The notes under the pieces: model-generated
Database searches by the model: none
Told to the model about the DNA's origin: nothing
The model's input: the letters and a program-made list of their open reading frames with translations, nothing else
Assembly (NCBI GenBank): GCA_013400975.1
Contig: WBMZ01009451.1
Location: 310,001 to 374,000, forward strand
Length of the DNA: 64,000 bases
Direction of reading: 5' to 3'
Source of the DNA: Atrichornis clamosus
Taxonomy: Eukaryota > Chordata > Aves > Passeriformes > Menuridae
Translations under genes and position numbers: made by a program
In this document: positions 1-10,346 of the stretch, piece after piece
Numbering within the stretch: the stretch's first letter is position 1
Layout of the letters: each line of letters starts with the position of its first letter

Positions 1-2898
1 CAGAGTGGAGTTGGAATTAATTCAAGCAAAGAGTATGCAGCTTTCAGATTGGAGCTTTTGAACTTGACTTGAGCAAATCAGCTACTTTTCCTGCTAAACA
101 AAATCAGGCAGAGAAACAGTAAATCCTTTAGGTGTGCAAACTTGTGTCACAGACAGGAGTAAGGAAAACAGGTGGAAATTTCAGCCTGCTGATAGTCTGA
201 AATACAGTTATCAAGCAGATTATGGAATGTACTACTATCATTTTGCTACACGTTTGCTAAACTTGTAGCATTAGGCCAGAACATTTACCCTCACGCATGT
301 GTGCTGGCTGTGTTCAGATTTGAGGCACAAATATTTATTCCCAAAGTTGATTGCTTCCATGTGCCATGTGTATAAAATTTCAGAAGCCCCCTGTATTATG
401 GTTGCGTGCTTTTTAAAAGACCTTTCACTGACACCTAATAAAGTCAAGTCTCTCATGATCAGTCCTACACTGTATGCCAATAAAGATGTCTGTTTGTAAG
501 GGTGGAGATGTACAAAAGCAATGGGTATCTCTGTCCCTGAAATGCGGGGTAGATAAACAGGAGCGATTAACGACAGAAACAGATAGCAAAGAAATGCTTC
601 CCCCAGGACTGAAGGGTTTGTTTTTCCTTTGTTTCACATTTTGTGTTCGTGAGCTTTTTATTTAAATATGTGAATAATGTCTCCTTTCAGTGCACACAGG
701 TTTCTAGTTCCAGCTCCAAGACAATTTGCATTTGAAGTTTAGGTTCAGACTGTTGAGAGGCAGGAATTATCTGCAGTGTGAAATGTGAATGTGGAGTGCA
801 ACTGCCCAGGAGACTGGTGATACATCATCTCCAGGGTTTTTGTCAAGGTCTTATATTTTAGCAGTGTCAGCCTTCCCAGTCTGTTGCAAGCACAATTTAC
901 ACCCCTTCTGTCTCCAAAGAGGAAAGGAAAGGCGACAGAGATGTTCCCAGAGGAGTGACTAATTTTTACCCTTCAGGAGTGTTCAAGGATAGCCACCTCT
1001 ACTAATCATTAAATAGTTGTCTTTAAAACAAGGAGGGGAAAAAATCAAATCAGTAAATCCCATTTCCCAAGTGTTCTGCAGTGCACATCATTATCTATTC
1101 TGCTGCTTGTAGTCATTACCAGGAAAAAATTAGGTCTAGCAATGAATGGTCAGTATGATGCTGTCAGTGACACAGAGTTCAATTTGAAATTTAAAATAGA
1201 CTCTGTTGTCTGCCTATATCAGCTATTAACTTTAGTGTCATTGTCACAAAGCCATCAATCTGTGTCTGTCCCAAACCCATTTTCTGTGTAGAGTCAGCCC
1301 ATCTTCCTTATTTCCTACACATGCAGATTTTAAATCATCTTGTAAACCTTGTACTGCACCAAAGGCTGATCGCTGAAAGACTTGGCAGGTTGGTTTTTTT
1401 TAATTCCCCTGCCTACCCCCAGCATACATTCAGCATTCACCAACAGATGACAGATTGCAGCTACTCTTTGAACTGGATTGTGCCAGAAAGGGGAAAATGG
1501 AAAAAAACCCAACCCTAAAGGTGATATAAAATGGATGAAAGCTTGGTTCCACTGACACTAATGGCAAATGCAGTAGAACTTAATTTCCGAGTAATTGCTA
1601 TAAAAATTGTTTCAGGGAACCAGTGCATGAAGTGGCCTTTGTAGGCTGGATCTTGTACATTTTAGAGACAATCTCTGCTTGTGTAGCACCAAAGCAACAG
1701 AGCACATCAGAAATGCCTCAGTTAGTTGTCATCTAGTTTAATGTGGGGGAGTTTGTTACTGGAACATTTTAAACATTTAATTGAGAGAGTCTTCTGTTCT
1801 GGATTTTGCCTCTCTTCTGTGTCTAATGATGTCTAAAAATGTTGACTTTTAAGGCCCATAAATTTCCTCAGAATTCCAGAAGGCACAGCTTTGGGAACTT
1901 ATATATGATTTGTAAAGGATAGCCGTAATAGGAAGGGTTGCATGACTAGAGTGCGTGTTCTGGTCTTCATTTTATTCTATCGACATGAAATGTTCAAGCA
2001 AGAGTCTTTTTTAAATACCTACAGAGAAGTTTCTGCCTCTTGAGTCCATGACAGAAAGTTGCTTCATTAGCCTACATCTCACTGGAACAACTGTGAAGAG
2101 ACCAATTTGTTAAATACAATAACTGTGATGTTGTGTTTCATCAGTACATAACACAGCAAATAATGAAACCTGGGTAGTTCTGGCCATTTACGTGTGCAAT
2201 TACTTTGTTGTTAAAGTGTTGGGCACTTGGAACCTGAGTACTTTAAAAGCTGTATGGCTGCTTTGAGTACCATGTCCAGCAACCACAGTGACAAATTTAC
2301 TTGTTGCAAATTTTGTGTTCAAATCCCATTTCAACATGTAGATGTCTATGTTACTGTAACGAAGCCTCGGTTTTGCTTACAGGAACTCAAGCTTGCTAAG
2401 CCTTGATGTAACTGAGCTGCTGTGATCCCTAGATAAGATCTAAGTGTTGGCAAAACTCCCGAACTGACCCTTTCATCACCTCTCGCTCTTGGGAACTGGC
2501 GCTGGTAGGCATTCTGTAAGTGAGACACAAGAGACTGCACAATGAGGTGCAACACCTGCCCCACTGGCATTTAAAGCACTTCTTTGAAAGACCCAAACTC
2601 AGGTCTTTGACCTTGGGGAGCACATCAGGCTCAGATTGAAGTGAAGAGAGATGCAGCAGAGGGAGTCATGCCTGAAAGGAGCCGACTTTACGTCTGGAAG
2701 GTGCTCTCTCATGTGCAGATCTTTTTTTTCCACACATAGAAACCTCACTGCAGAGAGAGAAGGCAAACATGTATTTCATGAAAACAGAGATGACACGGAG
2801 TACGTGCATAATTTATATTTGTTGGACGATACAGTTTCTGAGTACAAATCAAATAGCTGTATCCAGAGAAGGGAAGAGTAGAAAATACTGCTCTGGTT
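1..2898. other. Unique AT-rich non-coding DNA, no gene seen
   Basis: No gene is supported in this stretch. Open frames are 60-76 codons on both strands, overlap one another, and show no domain, signal peptide or codon pattern. No retroelement end, simple repeat over 20 bp or RNA gene was recognised. A tRNA B-box-like string near 2315-2327 has no matching A box or cloverleaf. It could be intron or intergenic DNA; nothing here decides which. Confidence 0.6.
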
Positions 2899-3840
2899 TG
2901 TGTGGCAGTTTCAGTAGTGTGTGGCTACAGGGTTGGCTTTTGTGAGAAGCTACTAGCAGCTTCCCCCATGTCCAACAGAGCCAACACCAGCTGCCTCCAA
3001 GACAGCCCTACCACTGGCCAAGGCTGAGCACATCAGCCCATGGTAGCACCTCTGGGATAACATATTCTAGAAGGGGAGAAACTGCTTGTAATTACAGCAG
3101 TGGAGAGAGGAGTGAGAATATGTGAGAGAAACAGCCCTGAAGACTCCAGTGGCAGTGAGGAAGGAGAGGGAAGAGGTGCTCCAGGTGCCAGAGCAGAGAT
3201 TCTCCTCTGCAGGTGCAGAGATCCACCTGCAGCCCCTGGAGGACCCCATGCTGGAGCAGGTGGGTGCCCAAAGGAGGCTGTGACCCCAGGGGAAGCCCAT
3301 GCTGGAGCAGGCTCCTGGCAGGGACCTGTGGGCCTGTGGAGAAAGGAGCCCACACTGGAGCTGGCAGGACTTGTGGCCCTGCGAGGGACCCACATTGGAG
3401 CAGTCTGTTCCTGACAGACTGTACCCTATGGAAGGGGCCCATGCTGGACCAGGGGAGGAGTGTGAGGAGTTCTCCCTGTGAGGAGGAAGGAGCAGCAGAG
3501 ACGAGGTGTGATGAACTGACCACAGCCCCCATTCCTTGTCCCCCTGAACTGCTGGGGGGAAAAGGGAGAGAACTTAGATGTAAAGTAAAGCCTGAAAAGA
3601 AGGGAGGAGTGGGGGGAAAATGATTTAAGATTTTTTTTCTCATTACTTTACCCTGATTTTTATTGGTAATAAATTAAACTAATTTTCCCAAGCCAAGTCT
3701 CTTTTGCCCATGATGGTGAGAGATCTCTCCCTGTCCTTATCTCAACCCATGTGCCTTTTGTTTTATTTTCTGTCTAGCTGAGAGAGGAGTGGTAGAGTGG
3801 CTTAGGTGGGTACCTGGCATCCAGGCAGGGTCAACCCACA
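2899..3840 (+). mobile_element. ERVL-type solo LTR, nearly full length
   Basis: This is a long terminal repeat of an endogenous retrovirus of the avian ERVL type, without internal genes. It starts with TGTG and ends at CCCACA, the expected TG...CA form. Inside are a U3-like part, a series of GC-rich repeats around 3245-3453 (GCTGGAGCAGG-like, about every 50 bp), then 'TGATGAACTGACC', a poly-purine GGGGG stretch, and an AT-rich part with a polyadenylation signal in TAATAAATTAAAC near 3667. It closes with 'CTGTCCTTATCTCAACCCAT' (about 3731-3750) and 'GGGTCAACCCACA'. I recognise this order from avian ERVL LTRs; that is recall, not a search. No clear target-site duplication is visible (GGTT or GGTTTG before, ATTAC after), so either an end is eroded or my boundary is off by a few bases. 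No gag, pol or env lies next to it, so it is a solo LTR. The open frames of up to 183 codons within it are composition artefacts. Confidence 0.82.
3245..3453 (+). repeat. Degenerate ~50-bp repeat series inside the LTR
   Basis: The string CCCATGCTGGAGCAGG or a near copy recurs at about 3245, 3296, 3349 (CCCACACTGGAG), 3389 (CCCACATTGGAGCAG) and 3438 (CCCATGCTGGACCAGG). The spacing is 51, 53, 40 and 49 bases. The unit also carries a conserved GGACCTGTGGCCC-like middle. This tandem structure belongs to the LTR's U3 or R region and explains the long overlapping frames seen here on both strands. Confidence 0.75.
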
Positions 3841-4500
3841 ATTACAGAATGAGAGTAAGCAAGTGCTCCCCTTAGCTACAGCCAAAGGAAAAAGAGAGAG
3901 GTGGTATTTGTGTAAGTCTAACGCTACTTCTGTGATGGCAGTGAACTTGCAGTTATGGGCTTGAGCATCAGACAGGGTTGCGATGCCTTCTCACCAGATC
4001 CTGCAAAATTTCCAAATAATCCTCCATTAGAGAAAATATACAACACATCCTATTTCTTATGCTCTCTTCACACAATTCTAAATGGTGCATAAGAAACAGA
4101 GTCCTATAACTCTTCTCACTACAAATACACTGCTGTAGTTTTAAGCACATTTGGACACATATAATCACAAACCCACCCTCACATTATTCACATTTTATAT
4201 TGCTGGAAAAAACATCCTTTTCCAATGGTTAAGCCACTAGGATTGACAGGACTCCGACACCCAGGTAATATCCTCCACCACTTGTTGGAAGGATGAGCCT
4301 GCAGTGCCTCTTTTCTTGTAGGAGTTCTCTGAATAAGAAAGAAGACAGCTAGCACTGAATATGAGAGACGCCTTATGGCAGGAGAACAAAAGTGTTCTGG
4401 ACACAGCGTCAGCCGGCCAGTTAAGGATAGAGGAGTTCTCAGGAAGCTCTGATCTTCACTTTGACTCTTTGTGTACCTTGGAAGGCACTTTGATTTGAAA
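3841..4500. other. Non-coding stretch, nothing recognised
   Basis: No gene, repeat end or RNA was recognised between the ERVL-type LTR and the MIR-like trace. The longest frame is 66 codons on the minus strand and has no coding signature. Confidence 0.5.
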
Positions 4501-4562
4501 AATATAACAGGACTCCATCTGTAAAATAAGAAGGATAATAAAACTTTATTCCAAGCCTCTTA
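4501..4562 (+). repeat. MIR-like SINE 3' trace (low confidence)
   Basis: The string CCATCTGTAAAATAAGAAGG followed by ATAATAAAACTTT matches the pattern of the MIR 3' region, where 'CCATCTGTAAAATGGG' is followed by 'AATAATAAT'. The match is short and AT-rich, so chance or an L2 tail is possible. Confidence 0.4.
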
Positions 4563-5869
4563 GTTTTATCAGTTATTGATGTCTAGAAGTAGGTTGGTAG
4601 CCTGTACAAGGCTTGAAAGATTCTGCTGCCTCCAGGGGCTTTTAACCAATGAATTGTAAATCCAAGCCTGGAGCTCATTAGTGGCCAGAGTGAGATAGTT
4701 TGGCCTTTTCTGAATGTGATAATGGAACAGGTAGAGCTGAAGGAGCACAGAACAAGAGAGGAAGATGTGCTTTGAGGAAGGATGTATGAAAACAGAGGTG
4801 CATTCCTTTCTAAACTGCATAAAAGAAGAATTCAGTTGTTGAGAATGGTCTGGAGCATGGAGGAGATGATAGAGGCATCACTGAGGTGTGATGTACTGGC
4901 TGAGTGGAAATGAGAGCAGGAAATATTGCAGTTGATGCTATAAGTCAGAGCAGTGTTCTGGGGATCCTTGAAGGAAGCATGAGTAGCTAAAATTTAATGC
5001 AGGAGGCCGAAGGAAAATGACAGAAGAATTCAGAGGTGCTGCTGTTGAGGCAGATGATTTACTGAGATGTTTGAAATAGGTTGCAAAGGAAAAAGGTGAA
5101 AATGAAGAGGAGGTTCTTCTTGAGAAGAAATGATCAGGGCATGACCACAATTTTTGTCACATGGCTGACACGGGTGAGACTTAGAGAAGTTTCTCATGGT
5201 GAAATGATGTAATTTGGCAAATGTCTGGCTCTTGTTTCAGACTGGGAGAGATGGGTCTCAGGAGATTTAATTAATGTGTAGGACTCCTTGTAGGAAATTG
5301 CTAAGTGTTGCTATGCCCAGAAGTTTCTCAGGAAATAGAGAGCAAAATGAAAGATGATCACGATTTTCTCACTCCACAAAGAAATTCTGCAAGAGTCACA
5401 ATCTGTGCTTGCTGTCCAGGAGATGAATATTCAGGTCTCTTGTCTCCTTATGAATAGAAAGCTCTAGAAAGATCAAGTCCTTCTTTCTTTGGCCTCCAGA
5501 AGGTTCATGATGCATGATGTTTGAAACATAGCTCAATAAATTATAAAATGAATTATGGAGAGACAAAGTAGAAATTCTGTCTTGATTTCATATTGACTTG
5601 TTATAGACAAGCAACTGTTCTGAAAATGTTTTCACATATTCATTCATCTTCATTTAGAGAATGCAGTGTGCCAGTTTCTTAGAGAGAACAAAATTATCAT
5701 GTATTATTTTTAGATGCAAGCAATTTGTGGTTAATGTTACTCTGCCAGAACACGGTACCAAACCCCCAGTTTCAAAACCATGCAAGTTTATTCAATAGCT
5801 ATAAAACTCGGTGTGAAGGAAAGAGGAGAAATTTTCACCTAACTCAAATAATCTGACATGTACTTCCAG
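4563..5869. other. Purine-rich non-coding stretch
   Basis: The plus strand is rich in A and G (many GAGGA, GAAGG and GAGAG runs between about 4740 and 5130), which leaves long but meaningless frames on the minus strand. No exon, repeat family or RNA gene could be named. Confidence 0.5.
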
Positions 5870-6120
5870 TCTACAGATAAGACTGAAGCTGGAGTAGCTG
5901 GAGTAGCTTAACAAGAGAAGATGAAGAATATTAATGTTCTGTCTATATGTGGATGCAAGGAGCATGGAAAATAAGCAGCAGGCACTAGGAGAGATACTAA
6001 ACAATGGAGTTTATGAACTAGTGGGCATAGCTGAGGCAAGGTGGGCTGATTCCCATCAGTGCTTTGAATGTCAATAAAGAGGCAGTCTGCACAGACAGGC
6101 AGAGGCGTGGTGGCAGGATG
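5870..6120 (+). mobile_element. Old CR1 LINE fragment, endonuclease region
   Basis: This is a decayed internal piece of a CR1 retrotransposon in forward orientation. The run 'AATATTAATGTTCTGTCTAT', then 'GGATGCAAGGAGCATGGAAA' and, near 6020-6060, 'GAACTAGTGGGCATAGCTGA' with 'GGTGGGCTGATTCCCATCAG' follow the order of the CR1 ORF2 endonuclease start. The tryptophan-rich ITETWW-like motif of intact CR1 is degraded here. Stops and indels break the frame, so it cannot act. It resembles the older amniote CR1 type more than young bird CR1. Ends are approximate. Confidence 0.65.
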
Positions 6121-6789
6121 CAGCTGCTTTCTCACTGGTGTGGTGCATGCAATGGGCTCAAATGATCTTCTGTTTTCTCAAAGAAACTTTAGCTTAGTAG
6201 ATCAGAAGAAATAATGTACATGATGGATCCATTGCAGCTTTTTTTGATTGTGAGCTCTTGGAAATTCACAGGGTCCTAAGCAAATTGGATGTTTGTGATA
6301 AGAACCAGTTCAAGCATTTTTAGTTAAATTAACACTCACAGTTAAGTAGTGTAGCAAAGCTGCAAAACACTGGATGCTCTGTTTGAATGTTGGGTGTATT
6401 CTTATGAAGCTTCCTAATTGCAATAATTAGTACCAGCCCTGGGACAGGCCACCCACTTCTCTTTCCCACTTTGATGTCAGCTACTGAAGGGAAGAATGCA
6501 AACAGAAGCTGGACTGTAAACACAAACACTGAGGTCTTTGGTCCCAGTATTGTAGTTCTGACTCACTGGTTTAGGTTGAACAGCTTGAACGTACAGGAAA
6601 GAGCTATCCTATGAAATATGTAACCATAAAATAGACATTTTAGCCACCTCCAGGTACAGGTAGTTTGACCATTTGATGGTTTCTGTGTCTCTTTTGCACA
6701 TGGAGTATTATCACTGAAATCCTGTGTCCTTTATCTGAACTGCAGTGCTTGGAACCAGCTGGCACTAGGTGAAGTCAGACTTTTCAGTG
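6121..6789. other. Non-coding stretch, nothing recognised
   Basis: No gene or clear repeat is visible between the CR1 fragment and the second LTR. Frames of 66-75 codons on the minus strand have no coding signature. Confidence 0.5.
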
Positions 6790-7070
6790 GAGCTGGGAGT
6801 CACAGCTGACCCAAACTGGCCAAAGGGATATTCCATAGTGTATAGCAACTGACGTGCTCAGGAATAAAGACTGGGGTAGAGGAAGTAAACGGTGGAGTTT
6901 AGGCTTCCAAAGTGACATTGCTCAGCTTGTCTGCCTGTGGGACAGGGTGAGTAATCTCATTTGTCCCACTTGTTTTGTTCTTTCCCTCGCCTATTAAACT
7001 ACTTTATCTCAACTCATGAGTTTTCTCACTTTTATTCTACTTACTCTCTCCCAGTGGAACTGGAATGCTC
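6790..7070 (+). mobile_element. ERVL-type LTR fragment, second family
   Basis: A forward LTR remnant distinct from the one at 2.9-3.84 kb. The diagnostic strings are 'CTGACCCAAACTGGCCAAAG' followed by GGATATTCCATA (about 6808-6840), the late block 'CCTATTAAACTACTTTATCT' with CAACTCATGAGTTTTCTCAC (about 6989-7031), and CTACTTACTCTCTCCCAGTGG. These match the order of a common avian ERVL LTR, from recall. The usual TG start is not seen, the GC-rich CCCC/GGGG parts are reduced, and the 3' TTAAACCACGACA-type end is missing, so both ends are eroded. TATTAAA sits where the polyadenylation signal is expected. Confidence 0.75.
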
Positions 7071-9261
7071 AAGGAAAAAGGTAGTCTTGTGAACATATCC
7101 ATGTGGATAAAACAACATGGGACATTGTGTCAGCCACAAGGTTAGTCCTGGGGCTTCCTTCAGCCTGATTTGGCATCTGCTTTCCTGCTTCTGGAGGGAT
7201 GAGATGTCTCAAGATCCTGTGTGAAATATGGAGTAACAGGTGAGGTACCCAGGATACCACCTACTGCTAGGAACTGTGGCCCTCAGGTCCCTTTCAAGTT
7301 AACTTCCTACAGATGAATGTGCTCTACTAAAGAACTTTCTAAGGACAGTTTGTTCAGAGACACTTTTCCACAGGCATTATGGACAAGATTACCCGAAGTT
7401 TGGAACTGTCCACCATCCACTAGCTACCGCTATCCCAGAATCTGAGGAAAACCACCAAAAATTATTATGTGTTAGGTCCTCCATGGGAAGCCTGGTGGAG
7501 ACTGAGGCTGTATACTAGACGTATGGATTTCCAGTTGCCTCCAGGATAAGCCCTGAAGTGTCGGGCTGCAATCCTCTCTGTGCCACTAGCCAAGTTAAGT
7601 GTAGTCTGTTACAAATGCCTGTAGACAGGTAGGCACAGCCTAAACCTTGTTTAAAACATGATGGGGAAAGACAATTGTGTGTTGCATAATTCCTGCAAGG
7701 GGAGGGCACCTGCCTCCAAACAGGCAATTGCTGCAGTGGAAGGTCCTGGTCTGAATGAGAGAGTGCTGGGAATTAAAACAATATCTTCTGTCACCTACTC
7801 TGATTAGCATCCTGACTACCTAGACTCCTTTCCACCTTGAGATTTTATTTCCTGGCTGGTGGCTATGGGGAAAAGGTGATGTGAAACCATTACATTTCAT
7901 GGTGGCTGGGCAGCATACTAAAATATAAAGCGGAAGATCTCTGGGCTGGCAGGGACAAGCATCAAAGAGCTCACAGGCTACCATCCAGGAGTGAGCTTTT
8001 CCAAAGGTATCTGCAGCCAGCCTCTTTCCCCAGGCATGGCCTGTGGCCTTGGAAGGCAGCAGTGCTGCTCACAGGTGGCTGGGCTCTTCATACCTGGTAC
8101 ATTACTGCTGTCCTTTCCCAGCACTTTTTGTGGCACCCAGTTGCAACCCAGAGCTGGGAGAATGAAGCTACCTGTGCTCCTGTTACTTCACACTCAGAAT
8201 TCCAACATTTCAGTTTCCATTCTTGTGGGGCTTGCTGCTCCCCCATGAAGCTACTTCCTACAATCTCCCCATCACCTGAAAAGCTCATGTCTCTGCTCCT
8301 CTCCCACAAGCCCTACACCTGCTGAGCCTCCCTCCCAGACTCTTTCAGATTAGCTGAAATGCTTTTGAGCAGTAGATGCTTCCTTGCCTGGATCAGCTGG
8401 AAGACGGAGAATTCTTGTTTGACTAAGCTACCCCTTAATCCTTTAACAGGAAGCTTTTATCCAGCAGAACCAGAGAGTGAAACACATAGGACAAAGGCTT
8501 GTTAACAGAAAATATTGCACTATTGTGTTTTCTCTGGCAGCTTGGCAGCAGACTGCAATGCTTTATAGACATGCTTGTGTCAGAGGAAACTGTGCTGTGG
8601 GGCTGGATGCGGCCTGTGGGAACAGGGGAGGGAGAGAAACTGGAGATGGGTCTGAGATGAGACACTGCAAACTGCAACTGCCCTGCATGTATCATTAAAT
8701 CCACACTTTTAGGTATAAAAACACTGTGGGACTGTCAACACTAAATATGTCAGTCACAGGTAGAAATTGCCTGGCGTCCTGCAATTCTTATTTGCATGAA
8801 ATCAAAAATAGTAGGAGGAAATCTGCCCGCAGCAGACTTTCAATTTACGTCAGTCTGCCAAACTCTTCAGCGAAAGCAAGCTACTGTGTGAACACTTAGT
8901 CATCGCCTTCATTTAACATCCAGTGGGTGTAATGTTTGGCAGCCTAGCCCTCTGAAGAGACAGCCCTGGCATCTCATTTTAGCACATTATCCCATTATAT
9001 TGTGTGCTGTAGTATCCCGGTGTAAGGAAAGCAAGGAAAATATGTAATTCTGTACACAAGGGGCACACAATCAAAGCTGGCTTCTCTGGGGCAAGCAGAG
9101 TGCCTGTGATTAAAAACTGGAGGGTGGGAGATACAGTGGGTAAAGTGAGGCAAGAGCTGAGACTGCCTGAGCAGGCTGGGGCTTGGAGACCAGCACCTTC
9201 TACAGCTGAGGAACCTCTTTCCAAACCTGCTCCTGGAAAGAAGCAAAAAAGGCTGTCCGTG
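7071..9261. other. Non-coding stretch with a CpG-retaining patch
   Basis: No gene is supported; overlapping frames reach 122 codons at 8979-9347 on the minus strand but run into the CR1 end and have no domain. The segment around 8820-8910 keeps four CpGs and a CRE-like TTACGTCA at 8845-8852 in an otherwise CpG-poor region, which is compatible with conserved regulatory DNA but not proof of it. Confidence 0.5.
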
Positions 9262-9362
9262 TTACCTAATTTAGTGGTTGGTGTCCCTGCCCGTGGCAGA
9301 AGTGTTGGAACTAGATGATCTTTAAAGTCGCTTCCAACCCAAACCATTCTATGAATCTATGA
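9262..9362 (+). mobile_element. CR1 LINE 3' end
   Basis: A short 5'-truncated CR1 copy in forward orientation. It contains 'GGTGTCCCTGCCCGTGGCAG', then TTGGAACTAGATGATCTTTAA and 'CTTCCAACCCAAACCATTCT', ending in ATGAATCTATGA, the CR1 tail repeat. Only the 3' untranslated part is present, so it has no coding capacity. Close similarity to the family pattern suggests a fairly young bird-age insertion. Confidence 0.9.
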
Positions 9363-10219
9363 AGTAGGAATGGCATTGCTCTGCCTCACTCAGCACAACC
9401 TGGAAACTTATTGTCAGTTCTTGCTTGTTTTGGTGCTCCATGTCCTCTTCTCTCCTCTCCTCTATGGCCCTCAGGTGATTGGTGCTCCAACTACAGGGAG
9501 CATGGCTGGTTCCTCAGACTTTGCCAGTCCTTCCAGGGATATTGGCTGGGTCATCCCATCACTTACAAAAGGTCTGACTCGCGAACAATGGAGATTGCCC
9601 AGTGCCTGAGCTGGGGGATCTTGGGAATGTCCTTAGTGTGGACTTACTTTTCTTTTTAGACACCAAAACTCATTCCAAATCTGACCCCACTGGGAAGCAA
9701 AGGTTTGAAAGGATACCTAGGTAGATGCACGATGCCAAGTTCAAGTTTAGAAAGTACTGAAGTGCACAACATTGATGTTTACTAAATTTTTATCAGCTCT
9801 TTTTCAACAAACCCTATGATGTTGCATTTATATCTGCAAGTACTAAATGTCTATTTTGGTCCTTAGGTGCTTAATATCTGTGTAATCAAAAATCCAAGGT
9901 CCAGATGGATCCTCAAGGGCAGCAAGCTTTCAGAGATATTCATGTAGTTGGCAATCATGAGCAAGGCTCTTCAGATTACAAGTGAGACACCAAAACGCCT
10001 AGTTTTAGATCTCCCTGATGCAGACCCCAAAATACGAGTGTCATATAGAGATTGCAGCCATTTGGGACATTAAACATAACCAGAGGCATGCTCACAAAGG
10101 CCAGCCAGCATCCAAGCTTGGAGAGGCAGGGAGCCACATGTAGACTGCCTCCTTGGAGAGGCCCTGGGTCATTCCTGCTCCTGGGCTGTGGCCAGATGCT
10201 TTTTGGCAGATTAAGAATT
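9363..10219. other. Non-coding stretch between two CR1 ends
   Basis: Nothing recognisable lies here. Overlapping frames of 79-98 codons have no coding signature. Confidence 0.5.
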
Positions 10220-10346
10220 GTTCTAGGCTGGGTTGGATGGGGACCTTGGCAACCTGATCTAGTGATTAGCATCCCTGCCTATGGCAGAGACATATTGGAA
10301 CTAGATAATCTTTAAGGTCCCTTCCAACCCAAACCATTCTGTGATA
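10220..10346 (+). mobile_element. CR1 LINE 3' end
   Basis: A forward CR1 3' end. It contains GGTTGGATGGGGACCTTGG, CAACCTGATCTAGTGATTAG, CCCTGCCTATGGCAGAG, then TTGGAACTAGATAATCTTTAA and the 'CTTCCAACCCAAACCATTCT' block with a short GTGATA tail. It is the same subfamily type as the copy about 0.9 kb upstream, in the same orientation. The tail is shorter than in the first copy. Confidence 0.9.

Noticed and set aside
2315..2327. tRNA B-box-like GTGTTCAAATCCC
   Set aside because: No A box, no acceptor or anticodon stems upstream, so no tRNA or tRNA-derived SINE head.
3033..3643. Long overlapping frames on both strands (up to 183 codons)
   Set aside because: They arise from the GC-rich repeat series of the ERVL-type LTR, not from a gene.
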